Shown: piece by piece, positions 1-9,546 of the stretch
Layout of the letters: every line of letters starts with the position of its first letter
Position numbering within the stretch: the stretch's first letter is position 1
Source: an uncultured Pelagibacteraceae bacterium
Lineage (GTDB): Bacteria > Pseudomonadota > Alphaproteobacteria > Pelagibacterales > Pelagibacteraceae
Assembly (NCBI GenBank): GCA_902573235.1
Contig: CACGIZ010000002.1
Span: 62,001 to 126,000, forward strand
Direction of reading: 5' to 3'
Length of the DNA: 64,000 bases
Position numbers and translations under genes: made by a program
The notes under the pieces: model-generated
Databases searched by the model: none
What the model was told of the DNA's origin: nothing
The model's input: only the letters and a program-made list of their open reading frames with translations

Positions 1-1265
1 TAGCAAAAAAATTAGGAGCTACAGAAGCAAGTGTAATTGTGAGCAATTCTATTTCTGAAACTGTAAATTTTAGAAATAAAAAATTAGACGAATCTAACAG
101 GTCAGACAATCTAAGTATTAATATAACAACCTATGTTGGTAAAAAAAAATCATCCATATCATCCTCAAATTTATTAAATGAAAATTTAAATATTTTGTTA
201 GAAAAATGTATTGAAACAACAAAAAATACACCTGAAGATGAATTTAATTCCCTTCCAGATAGGGATTTATTAGCTAAAGAAGTAAAAGATTTAAATTTAT
301 ATGATGATACTAATTTAAAAAATGATCATAAAATAGATTATCTCAAAAAATTAGAGGCTTCTGCCGCATTTAATAAAAAAATTATTAATACTGAGTCTAG
401 TTTCACTCAAAATAAATCAAATTTTATTTTGGCTAATAGTGAGGGTTTTTGTGATGGTTATAAAACATCTTCATTTACTGCATCAAGTGTTACTGTTGCT
501 AAGGATGAAAATAGCATGGAAAGAGACTATGAGTACTCAAGTAAATGTCATCTTGAAGACTTGGAAGACGCAGAAAAATTAGGTAAATTAGCTGCAGATC
601 AAACTATAAGAAAATTAAGTCCAAAAAAAATTGGTAGTGAAAAAATTTCGATAATTTTTGATAAAAGAATTGCAAAAGGAATGCTCAGTGCTTTTGCAAG
701 CGCCATTTCTTCTTCAGCAATTAGTAGAGGGACATCATTTTTGAAAGACAAAATAAATCAAAAAATATTTGCAGATAGTATCAATGTATTTGATAAACCA
801 GATATTTTAAAAGGATTAGGTTCAAGAAGTTTTGATAACGAAGGAGTAAAGACTGATACACTAAAATTAGTGGATAATGGAATCTTAAAAAATTACCTTA
901 TAGATACTTACAATGGAAAAAAATTAAGTCTTAAATCCAATGGAAGATGTGGAGGAGCAAGTAATCTTTATTTTGAAAATGGTAGGATGAGTTATAAAGA
1001 TTTATTGAATTCTAGCTCCAAAAGTCTTTACATTACAGAAACCATAGGTCATGGAAGTAATATTGTGACTGGTGATTATTCAGTAGGTGCAACGGGATTT
1101 TTAGTTGAAAATGGAGAATTTAAATATCCAATTAATGAAATTACAATCGCTGGTAATTTTAAAGATATGTTTCAAAATATTACTTTAGCAAATGATTTAG
1201 ATTTTAAATATTCAACTAATTCACCAACCATGATGATTGAGGGGATGGTTGTAGCAGGTAAATGA
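1..1265 (+). CDS. pmbA: TldD/PmbA (TldE) family metalloprotease-like protein, 5' truncated by the window
   Basis: The frame is open from the first bases of the window. Residues before the GTG at 39 (AKKLGATEASVIVSN) match the start of the PmbA/TldE family, so the true start lies upstream and the GTG at 39 is probably internal. Family members form the TldD/TldE complex, which degrades or matures small peptides in the cytoplasm. Visible family features are the C-terminal beta-rich region with a GRCGGASNLYFENG stretch, a TGDYSVGATGF motif and the ending SPTMMIEGMVVAGK. TldE subunits usually lack the HExxxH zinc site of TldD, and I see none here, which fits TldE rather than TldD. The stop overlaps the next start by four bases (ATGA), so the two genes are probably cotranslated. 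Confidence 0.88.
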   Translation, partial: AKKLGATEASVIVSNSISETVNFRNKKLDESNRSDNLSINITTYVGKKKSSISSSNLLNENLNILLEKCIETTKNTPEDEFNSLPDRDLLAKEVKDLNLYDDTNLKNDHKIDYLKKLEASAAFNKKIINTESSFTQNKSNFILANSEGFCDGYKTSSFTASSVTVAKDENSMERDYEYSSKCHLEDLEDAEKLGKLAADQTIRKLSPKKIGSEKISIIFDKRIAKGMLSAFASAISSSAISRGTSFLKDKINQKIFADSINVFDKPDILKGLGSRSFDNEGVKTDTLKLVDNGILKNYLIDTYNGKKLSLKSNGRCGGASNLYFENGRMSYKDLLNSSSKSLYITETIGHGSNIVTGDYSVGATGFLVENGEFKYPINEITIAGNFKDMFQNITLANDLDFKYSTNSPTMMIEGMVVAGK

Positions 1266-2233
1266 GTAAATTTTGTGTAATTGGCTCAGGTATATCTGGC
1301 GCAACAATTGCAAATCTTTTAAGTAAAAAACACTCAGTAATATTATTTGATAAAGCGAGAGGACCAGGAGGCCGTGCATCTTTTAAAAGAATAAAAGGTA
1401 AAACAGGCTTTGATCATGGTACTCAATATATTTCTCCAAAAACCAAAGAATTTAAAAGATTTACAAATAATTTAATCAAAAAAAAGGTCTTAAAAGTTTG
1501 GGGTGGAAAACATATTTTTCTTAATTCTAAGAAAAAAGAGGATAAAAAACATATCAAGATAATTGGTAGAAGTGGAAATAATGATATTAGCAAGTATTTG
1601 TTAAAAAAAATTAACTGCAATTATCAATGTGAGCTGAAGAAAATTTATTTTAAAAATAAATTATGGCACTTATTATTTAATGATGGAAAATTAAGATCCT
1701 TCCAAGGCATTATTTTAACTTGTCCTTTTCCACAACTAAAAAAACTTTCAAAAAAATTCATTAAAAATTCTTTTTTAGATAAGTCCATAAAAATGGACGC
1801 AAATATTACAACTATGATTGCCATAAAAAAAGATAACAGTTCTAAAAGTAGTTACTTTTTTGAGGATCCTGTTCTGGGTTGGGCTGGAAATGAAAATTCA
1901 AAAAAAAGGTTTAAATCGAAACATGATTTGTGGACTCTCCAAAGTACTTTTATATGGGCTAATAAAAAAATAAATCAAAATAAGAAAAAGAAAAAAGAAA
2001 ATTCAGATATAATGATAGATAAATTTTTTAAACTCTCCAATATCAAAAAAACAAAAATAAATTATTCTTTTAATCACGGGTGGAAATATTCATCTAATTC
2101 AAAACCTTTTAGAATCAAAAGTTACTGGGATTCAAAAAAAAAATTAGGTGTTTGTGCCGATTGGTTTGTTGGACCCAGATTAGAGTCTGGATGGATAAGT
2201 GCCAATGATTTATTTAAAAAAATTTCAAAATGA
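1262..2233 (+). CDS. FAD/NAD(P)-binding oxidoreductase, renalase-like (COG3380 type)
   Basis: The N-terminus carries a Rossmann dinucleotide-binding motif (VIGSGISGATIANLL) followed by the GPGGRAS segment typical of flavin amine-oxidase-like proteins. The C-terminus (CADWFVGPRLESGWISAND) matches the end of the renalase-like group, where a GD.....R.E.A.LSG pattern contacts FAD. The 323-residue length is usual for this group. Substrate is unknown; bacterial relatives have been linked to oxidation of aberrant dihydronicotinamides, but nothing here proves that. Translation is probably coupled to the upstream TldE gene through the ATGA overlap. Its stop lies one base from the stop of the convergent gene on the other strand. 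The middle of the protein is very lysine-rich, as expected in an AT-rich genome. Confidence 0.8.
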   Translation: MSKFCVIGSGISGATIANLLSKKHSVILFDKARGPGGRASFKRIKGKTGFDHGTQYISPKTKEFKRFTNNLIKKKVLKVWGGKHIFLNSKKKEDKKHIKIIGRSGNNDISKYLLKKINCNYQCELKKIYFKNKLWHLLFNDGKLRSFQGIILTCPFPQLKKLSKKFIKNSFLDKSIKMDANITTMIAIKKDNSSKSSYFFEDPVLGWAGNENSKKRFKSKHDLWTLQSTFIWANKKINQNKKKKKENSDIMIDKFFKLSNIKKTKINYSFNHGWKYSSNSKPFRIKSYWDSKKKLGVCADWFVGPRLESGWISANDLFKKISK

Positions 2234-2234
2234 A

Positions 2235-2915
2235 TTATTCAAAATTTTTTAATCTATACTCCCAATTACCCATTCTTGAATAAGATACTTTTAAAATTCT
2301 TGAATTTTTTTGATCAAACCAGATATCAAAATTTAATCTTTTATCTTTTGCAATAGTCATATCTTTAGATTTGAGTGTAAAACGACTTACCTCGTATGTT
2401 TTTCCATAAAGATCAATTTTTTCTTTACCAACAAAAGTTACAATTTGTTCTTTTACACTTCCTGAAATTGGACTTATTTGACTATTTGTTTGTAAAATTT
2501 TATGGTTCCACCAGTTTCCAACCACATTATTAGTTGAGGCTTCTCCACTATAAGAAGAACCTTTAATATCAAATTTTTTACTATTTTTATTGAATTTAAG
2601 ACTCACAAACTTTTTTTTATCATTCTGTAAAGTTTTGGATTCAAATGAAATCATTTGATCTTTCAGGTATTTTTCTTCACCATATGACTCGACCTCAAAA
2701 ATTGTGGTGCCCAAAAGATCAACAGAAAATTTAAATTGATTTGTGATAATTGTTTCTTCTCCTTGTCTCTCAAAAAAATAATAATTATATCCAATTAGTT
2801 TGCCATTTCTAAAAATTTCCATTTCAATCTTGTTATATTTATTGTAGTGACCCATATGTGCTATAGAATTAATTGGAAAAATTAAAAGAAATAAAATGAC
2901 TGTAAATTTTTTCAT
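2235..2915 (-). CDS. Secreted DUF6134-like protein of unknown function
   Basis: A 226-residue protein with an N-terminal signal peptide (MKKFTVILFLLIFPINSIAH, likely cleaved near residue 20), so it probably acts in the periplasm. The rest is predicted beta-rich: repeated alternating polar/hydrophobic segments and a lipocalin-like run such as KIEMEIFRNGKLIGYNYY. This resembles DUF6134 proteins, which have no firm function. No catalytic motif was recognised. It is a single-gene unit: convergent with the flavoprotein gene (one-base gap) and divergent from the YczE-like gene with 50 bases between the starts. The family call is from the look of the sequence and is only moderately sure. Confidence 0.65.
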   Translation of the reverse strand: MKKFTVILFLLIFPINSIAHMGHYNKYNKIEMEIFRNGKLIGYNYYFFERQGEETIITNQFKFSVDLLGTTIFEVESYGEEKYLKDQMISFESKTLQNDKKKFVSLKFNKNSKKFDIKGSSYSGEASTNNVVGNWWNHKILQTNSQISPISGSVKEQIVTFVGKEKIDLYGKTYEVSRFTLKSKDMTIAKDKRLNFDIWFDQKNSRILKVSYSRMGNWEYRLKNFE

Positions 2916-2965
2916 TTAGGAATTACTTTAGTAGACTTTAAAGATAATAGAAATAACTTATTAAA

Positions 2966-3613
2966 ATGTTTTTAAAAATAAAGAAAATACCTAAAGTCAA
3001 GTGGAGTTCTGAAAAACCATATAATTTTAAACCAAAATTTTCTACATTTTTTTTCTTATGTTTTGGTTTGATGTTGTTTGGTCTTGGTGAGGGACTATTG
3101 ATTGTCTCATTTACAGGGGCTTCTCCTTGGAGCGTTTTAGCACAAGGTATCTCTTTAAATGTAAATTTAAGTATTGGAACAATAACTTTATTGATAAGTA
3201 TTATGGTCTTAATTTTATGGATACCATTAGGTCAAAAACCAGGAATGGGAACAATATTTAACGCTCTTATAATTGCTCTAATGATTGATCTATGTATTAA
3301 ATTTGTTCCAACTCCATCAAATTATTTTTATCAATTGATTTTAGCCATTGCTTCAGTAGTAATGGTTGGAATAGGAGGAGGAATTTATCTAGTTTCAAAT
3401 TTGGGAGCTGGACCAAGAGATGGATTGATGATTGGTTTACAAAAATTAACCAATTTACCTGTAGCGGCTGTTAGAGCGTTTTTAGAAATATCTGTTGTAA
3501 GTATTGGTTGGTACTTGGGTGGAACTGTAGGTGTAGGAACTTTATTATTTGCTTTTGGTATTGGTCCTTGCGTTGCCTTAGGTTTATTTTTGGTTGATAA
3601 GATTTTTGATTAG
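2966..3613 (+). CDS. YczE/YyaS-type integral membrane protein
   Basis: A 215-residue inner-membrane protein with about five to six hydrophobic helices. The family signs are the FTGASPWSVLAQG segment near residue 50 and the later NLGAGPRDGLMIGLQ segment near residue 150, an internal repeat of a Gly-Ala-x-Pro motif between membrane helices that is typical of the YitT/YczE group. Function in the family is unproven; some members sit beside transporters or regulators. It is monocistronic here. Its TAG stop interlocks with the TAA stop of typA on the other strand over four bases (TTAG). Confidence 0.8.
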   Translation: MFLKIKKIPKVKWSSEKPYNFKPKFSTFFFLCFGLMLFGLGEGLLIVSFTGASPWSVLAQGISLNVNLSIGTITLLISIMVLILWIPLGQKPGMGTIFNALIIALMIDLCIKFVPTPSNYFYQLILAIASVVMVGIGGGIYLVSNLGAGPRDGLMIGLQKLTNLPVAAVRAFLEISVVSIGWYLGGTVGVGTLLFAFGIGPCVALGLFLVDKIFD

Positions 3614-5436
3614 GCAGCAGCGCCCGATTTTTCACTTCTTTTTCTTTCATGAGGGTCAAGAATAGCTTTTCTTAATCTACATGACTCAGGAGTAATCTCC
3701 AAAGCTTCATCAGTATTTAACATGCTTAGCTGTTCTGCAATAGACATTTTTCTAACTGGAGTTAAAACAACATTCTCATCAGTGCCTTGTGTTCTCATGT
3801 TAGTTAATTTTTTACCTTTCATTACATTAATAATCATATCGCCTGGTTTTGGGGATAAACCAACAATCATTCCAGGATATACAGGATCATTATGAGTTAC
3901 GAACATCTCACCTCTGGCCTGTAGATTAAATATTGCAAAAGCCACTGCTTTTCCTTGTTCCATAGAAATTAAGGCACCGTTTCTTCTACCTTCCATTTCA
4001 CCTTCAAATGGCCCATAAGTATGAAAAATTCTATTGATAACACCATTTCCTTTTGTAAGTGTTAAAAATCTACTTGTGTATCCCATTAAGCCTCTAGTTG
4101 GGGCATGAAAAATAAGTCTTTTTTTATTTTTACCAGTGTCCTTAAGCTCAATCAGTTTACCTTTTCTTCTATTCATTGAGTCTATTATTTTTGACGAATA
4201 TTCTTCATCAAGATCCATTGTAATTTCTTCTATTGGTTCAAGCTTGTTACCATTTTCATCTTTTTTATAAAGAACCTTAGGAGGGCTTACAGTCATTTCA
4301 AAACCTTCTCTTCTCATTTGAGTAAGTAAAATTTCTAACATTAGTTCACCTCGTCCACTAACTACAAATGAATCATTTCCCTCATTTTCAGTAAATGTAA
4401 TTCCAACATTATTCTGTGCCTCTTGTACTAGTCTATCTCTTATTTGTGTACTTGTAAGTTTTCTACCCTCTGTACCTGCTAAAGGAGATGTATTCACTGT
4501 TATTGTAATTGACATTGTTGGAGGATCAATTGGAGTAGCTTCTATCGGTTCATTAACTTCGAGATCACAAATTGTATCTGCAACATTAGCTTTTTCTAAC
4601 CCGGCAACCACGACAATGTCTCCAGCCTCACCAACTTCGATTGGAACTTTTTTAGTTCCCTCATATCTGAAAATTTTAGTTAATCTACCTTCGTCAACTT
4701 TTTCTCCATTTAAGTTGATTGCTTTGATTGCTTGATTTGCTTTAGCAGTTCCCTGAGAAATTCTACCTACTAAACTTCTACCTAGAAAACTATCTGCGTA
4801 AAGAAGAGTAGATAGCATAGCAAATGGTTTTGACTTATCTAATTCTGCAGGTTTTACATGTTCTATAATTTTATCTAAAAGAGGATTAAGATTTTCTCTT
4901 GTACCATCAATTTCAAGGTCAGCCCATCCAGATCTACCACTAGCGTATAAAACTGGAAAATCTAATTGTTCCTCATTAGCATCTAAACTTACGAATAAAT
5001 CAAATGTTTCATTTAAAACTTCATCAGCTCTTTGGTCTGCTTTATCAAGTTTGTTAATAACGACAATAGGTTTAAGTCCTTGTTTCAATGCTTTTGCTAA
5101 AACGAACTTAGTTTGAGGCATCACACCCTCAGCAGAATCTATTAATAATAAGGCCCCATCAGCCATACTAAGAACTCTTTCAACTTCAGCAGCAAAATCT
5201 CTATGACCTGGTGTATCGATTATATTTATCCTTGAATTTTTCCAATTAATTGATGCAGGTTTAGCTAAGATTGTTATTCCTCTCTCTTTTTCTAACTCTC
5301 CAGAGTCCATCAATCTTTCATCTACAATTTCATTTTCTCTAAATGATCCACTTTGTTTCATCAGATTGTCAATTAATGTTGTTTTGCCATGGTCTACATG
5401 GGCTATGATGGTGATGTTTCGAATAGTATTATTCAT
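3610..5436 (-). CDS. typA: Ribosome-associated GTPase TypA/BipA
   Basis: A 608-residue translational GTPase, the normal length for TypA/BipA. The G-domain motifs are AHVDHGKTTL (G1, residues 11-20), the switch II motif DTPGH and NKLDKAD (G4). They are followed by EF-Tu domain-2-like, EF-G domain III/V-like and TypA-specific C-terminal regions, including HAPTRGLMGYTSRFL and RTQGTDENVVLTP. TypA binds the 70S ribosome near the EF-G site and supports ribosome assembly and stress or cold adaptation. The protein ends in a short KSGAAA tail. It is the last gene of a leftward group after groESL and a small ORF, with an 85-base leader that may hold its own promoter. No clear promoter was assigned. Confidence 0.97.
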   Translation of the reverse strand: MNNTIRNITIIAHVDHGKTTLIDNLMKQSGSFRENEIVDERLMDSGELEKERGITILAKPASINWKNSRINIIDTPGHRDFAAEVERVLSMADGALLLIDSAEGVMPQTKFVLAKALKQGLKPIVVINKLDKADQRADEVLNETFDLFVSLDANEEQLDFPVLYASGRSGWADLEIDGTRENLNPLLDKIIEHVKPAELDKSKPFAMLSTLLYADSFLGRSLVGRISQGTAKANQAIKAINLNGEKVDEGRLTKIFRYEGTKKVPIEVGEAGDIVVVAGLEKANVADTICDLEVNEPIEATPIDPPTMSITITVNTSPLAGTEGRKLTSTQIRDRLVQEAQNNVGITFTENEGNDSFVVSGRGELMLEILLTQMRREGFEMTVSPPKVLYKKDENGNKLEPIEEITMDLDEEYSSKIIDSMNRRKGKLIELKDTGKNKKRLIFHAPTRGLMGYTSRFLTLTKGNGVINRIFHTYGPFEGEMEGRRNGALISMEQGKAVAFAIFNLQARGEMFVTHNDPVYPGMIVGLSPKPGDMIINVMKGKKLTNMRTQGTDENVVLTPVRKMSIAEQLSMLNTDEALEITPESCRLRKAILDPHERKRSEKSGAAA

Positions 5437-5521
5437 AAATTGGTGCTCTTATACATATTTAAAGGCTTTTGGAAACTTAAAAAAACTCTTGCTGTAATTG
5501 AATAAATTTAGCATTTTTAAT

Positions 5522-5638
5522 TTAATTCCCTTTTTTTCGCTTTTCACGTTTAATTTTTCTTTTTTCTTTTAAGCTAAATTTTGGTTTTTTCTTAACACTT
5601 GAGTCTTTGAAAGATTTTCCACTGTATCGTTTTGACAT
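5522..5638 (-). CDS. Small basic 38-residue hypothetical protein
   Basis: A short ORF between groEL and typA on the same strand. It begins MSKRYSGKSFKD and ends KREKRKKGN, with a stop at 5522-5524. More than a third of its residues are Lys or Arg, so a nucleic-acid or ribosome contact is possible, but no family was recognised. The ATG at 5636-5638 is the only start because an in-frame stop lies four codons upstream, and no Shine-Dalgarno sequence is visible. It starts only about 15 bases beyond the groEL terminator hairpin, so it would need terminator read-through or its own promoter. It could be chance coding in AT-rich DNA. Conservation in relatives would decide. Confidence 0.4.
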   Translation of the reverse strand: MSKRYSGKSFKDSSVKKKPKFSLKEKRKIKREKRKKGN

Positions 5639-5652
5639 ATCATTTTTTTAGT

Positions 5653-5682
5653 TAAAAAAAAGGCCATCATAAGATGGCCTTT
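5653..5682 (-). terminator. Intrinsic terminator of groESL
   Basis: On the minus strand, 26 bases after the groEL stop, a perfect 9-bp stem (AAGGCCATC / GATGGCCTT) with a 4-base loop is followed directly by a run of eight T. This is a textbook Rho-independent terminator and the only strong one seen in the window. Confidence 0.85.
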
Positions 5683-5707
5683 AAATTCTATTTGAAGAGA
5701 GTTGGGT

Positions 5708-7393
<1,686 letters not shown>

Positions 7394-7684
7394 TTATTTA
7401 CTTGAGATACCCATAATGTCTGACTCTTTCATTATGCTGTATTCTTTCCCATCAATTTTGACTTCTGTGCCTGACCATTTTCCAAATAAAACTTTATCTC
7501 CAATTTTAACATCCATTGGGATTATTTTTCCATCTTCAGTTTTTGCACCTCCACCTACCGCAACAACTTTACCCTCTTGCGGTTTTTCTTGTGCTGTGTC
7601 TGGAATGATTATTCCACCAGCAGTTTTTTCACTGCTATCTAAAACTTCTATTAAAACTCTATCATGTAACGGTCTAAATTTCAT
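7394..7684 (-). CDS. groES: 10-kDa co-chaperonin GroES
   Basis: A 96-residue co-chaperonin beginning [16 protein letters not shown]. It contains the mobile-loop region ([15 protein letters not shown]) and the [19 protein letters not shown] barrel segment, so it is full length. It caps the GroEL ring. It is the first gene of the groES-groEL pair and has a strong AAGGAG site (7690-7695) five bases before the ATG. A heat-shock-type promoter lies about 26 to 54 bases upstream of the start codon. Confidence 0.99.
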   Translation of the reverse strand: MKFRPLHDRVLIEVLDSSEKTAGGIIIPDTAQEKPQEGKVVAVGGGAKTEDGKIIPMDVKIGDKVLFGKWSGTEVKIDGKEYSIMKESDIMGISSK

Positions 7685-7689
7685 AAATT

Positions 7690-7695
7690 CTCCTT
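7690..7695 (-). promoter_or_regulatory. Shine-Dalgarno site of groES
   Basis: AAGGAG on the minus strand, five bases before the groES ATG. Strong Shine-Dalgarno sites are uncommon in this window, so this one suggests high translation. A similar AAGGAG precedes groEL at 7378-7383, eight bases from its ATG. Confidence 0.8.
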
Positions 7696-7709
7696 ATTAG
7701 TATGAACTT

Positions 7710-7738
7710 CATATAGAGATTGGCCTTACTATTTCAAG
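7710..7738 (-). promoter_or_regulatory. Probable RpoH (sigma-32 type) heat-shock promoter of groESL
   Basis: Read on the minus strand, CTTG (7735-7738, in the context CTTGAAA) is followed by 17 bases and then TCTATATG (7710-7717). The alphaproteobacterial heat-shock consensus is CTTG-N17/18-CYTATNT, so only the first base of the -10 box differs. It sits in the only intergenic space in front of groES. The match is seen in sequence; use by RpoH is inferred. Confidence 0.7.
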
Positions 7739-7807
7739 ATATAGTTCAAAATAAGTTGATGAAAAAACATAGGAATTTAGGGGTTTTATGGTTTATAGAT
7801 TAATTTA

Positions 7808-8626
7808 ATGACTAAAAATTTAGACAAAGAAGGACTTAAATCAATAGTAGACAATTATCAACTATTCTACGTAGATTTATGGGGAGTAGTTCATAATGGA
7901 ATTAAATTACACTTAGAGGCAATCAAAACTTTAAAAGAAATTGCGAAGAAGAGAAAAGACTACGTTTTGCTTACAAATGCACCAAGACCAAATTTTGTAG
8001 TTAAATCTTTTTTAGAAAAACTGGGAATGGAAAAGGAAATTAGAGAACATGTTTTTACTTCTGGGGAGGCAGCTTTACTTTATTTAAAAAAAAACTTTTC
8101 ACTAAAAACTTTTTTTCATGTTGGTCCTCCTAGGGATTTTGACTTATTTAAAGATTTCGAAAAATTAAAATCTAAGAGTATAGAAAAAAGTGAATATCTT
8201 TTATGTACCGGATTATTTGATGATCATATCGATGATTTAAAATATTATAAGGATTTATTTGAAAAAAATATTAAAAAAAAGATGATTTGTACAAATCCAG
8301 ATTTAATCGTGGACAGAGGTAATAAAAGAGAATTATGCGCAGGATCTGTTGCCATGGTGTTTGAAAAAATGGGTGGTGAAGTTGTATATTTTGGAAAACC
8401 ATATCCAGAGGTTTATAATCAATCTATTGACAACAAAAATAAAAAAATTCTTTCAATAGGGGATAATTTAAATACGGACATTAAAGGCGCAAACTTATTA
8501 GAATATGATTCATTACTAATTTCAAATGGAATTCATAAAAATGAAATTAAAGAAAAAGGAATAGAAAAAGTTTCAAAGTCTTATGAAACAATTTGTAATT
8601 ATATTCAATCGGAATTGAAATGGTAA
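7808..8626 (+). CDS. HAD-superfamily class IIA hydrolase (TIGR01459 type)
   Basis: A 272-residue HAD phosphatase-like protein. The nucleophile motif is YVDLWGVVHNG (Asp23, family form DxWGVxHNG), the second motif is LLTNAPRPN, and the C-terminal motif ILSIGDNLNTDIKGAN supplies the metal-binding aspartates. A class IIA cap lies between. The TIGR01459 group is common in alphaproteobacteria and resembles nitrophenyl- and nucleotide phosphatases, but the physiological substrate is unknown. It is the first gene of a rightward run (this gene, ribF, ileS, lspA, lipoprotein, pgi) and is divergent from groES with about 120 bases between starts. Confidence 0.85.
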   Translation: MTKNLDKEGLKSIVDNYQLFYVDLWGVVHNGIKLHLEAIKTLKEIAKKRKDYVLLTNAPRPNFVVKSFLEKLGMEKEIREHVFTSGEAALLYLKKNFSLKTFFHVGPPRDFDLFKDFEKLKSKSIEKSEYLLCTGLFDDHIDDLKYYKDLFEKNIKKKMICTNPDLIVDRGNKRELCAGSVAMVFEKMGGEVVYFGKPYPEVYNQSIDNKNKKILSIGDNLNTDIKGANLLEYDSLLISNGIHKNEIKEKGIEKVSKSYETICNYIQSELKW

Positions 8627-8630
8627 ATCA

Positions 8631-9545
8631 ATGAAAATTTATAAAAACTTCTTAATTCATTCCCAACATAAAAATTCAATTATTTTAATTGGTAACTTTG
8701 ATGGTATTCATTTAGGACATCAAAAACTATTCTCATTAGCAAAAAAATACAAAAAAAAATATTCTTTAAATGTTGGAGTTTTAACTTTTGAACCAATACC
8801 AAAATTTTTTTTTAATAAAGATTTAAAAAATTTTAAAATATCAAATTTAGAGCAAAAAATAGATAATTTGAAGCGTTTAAATGTTGATTTTATTATTATT
8901 AAAAATTTCAATAAAAAATTTTCAAAAACAAAATCAACAATCTTTATAAAAGAAATATTAGGAAAAAAACTTAGACCGAAATTTATTTTTGTTAGTAATA
9001 ATTTTAGGTTTGGAAATAAAAGAGAAGGCAATGTAAAACAACTAAAAAAATTTGAGAAATTATGTGGTTTTAAGGTTGTGAAACCCCAACCGTTAACAAT
9101 TAACAAAAGAATAGCCTCTTCTTCTTCAATTAGAAATTATTTAACAAAGGGTAATTTGAAGAAAGCAAATAAAATGTTGAATAGAAACTGGTCTATTCAT
9201 GGAAAAGTTCAAAAAGGAAAACAATTAGGTAAAAAAATAGGGTTTCCCACAGCAAACATTGATATTAAAGATTATGTTTTGGCTTGCCCTGGTGTTTATG
9301 CGGTTAGAGCTAAAAAAATTAGAGAAAATGGTTATTTTAAAGGTATCGCAAATTTGGGTTATAGACCAACATTTAATGGAAAAAAAATATTACTGGAAGT
9401 TCATCTATTTAATTTTTCAGGAAATCTCTATAATAAGTACTTAACAGTAGAATTTAAAAAATTTATAAGAAAAGAAAAAAAATTTAAAAATATAAATCAA
9501 CTTAAAAAACAAATAAAAATTGATCTTATAAAAGCAAAAAAATAA
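8631..9545 (+). CDS. ribF: Bifunctional riboflavin kinase / FAD synthetase
   Basis: A 304-residue enzyme that phosphorylates riboflavin to FMN and adenylylates FMN to FAD. The N-terminal nucleotidyltransferase domain shows GNFDGIHLGHQKLF (the HxGH motif) and SSSIRNYL near residue 165. The C-terminal kinase domain shows GKKIGFPTANI and the PGVYAVRA segment. It supplies FAD for the many flavoenzymes of the genome. It starts four bases after the HAD gene and ends one base before ileS. The gap before ileS is too short for a promoter, so they are probably cotranscribed. The coding sequence is very lysine-rich. Confidence 0.95.
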   Translation: MKIYKNFLIHSQHKNSIILIGNFDGIHLGHQKLFSLAKKYKKKYSLNVGVLTFEPIPKFFFNKDLKNFKISNLEQKIDNLKRLNVDFIIIKNFNKKFSKTKSTIFIKEILGKKLRPKFIFVSNNFRFGNKREGNVKQLKKFEKLCGFKVVKPQPLTINKRIASSSSIRNYLTKGNLKKANKMLNRNWSIHGKVQKGKQLGKKIGFPTANIDIKDYVLACPGVYAVRAKKIRENGYFKGIANLGYRPTFNGKKILLEVHLFNFSGNLYNKYLTVEFKKFIRKEKKFKNINQLKKQIKIDLIKAKK

Positions 9546-9546
9546 A

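Noticed and set aside
8720-9106. 128-codon open frame on the minus strand inside ribF
   Set aside because: The protein is a run of Phe/Leu/Lys with no motif, and ribF on the plus strand has all its conserved motifs there.
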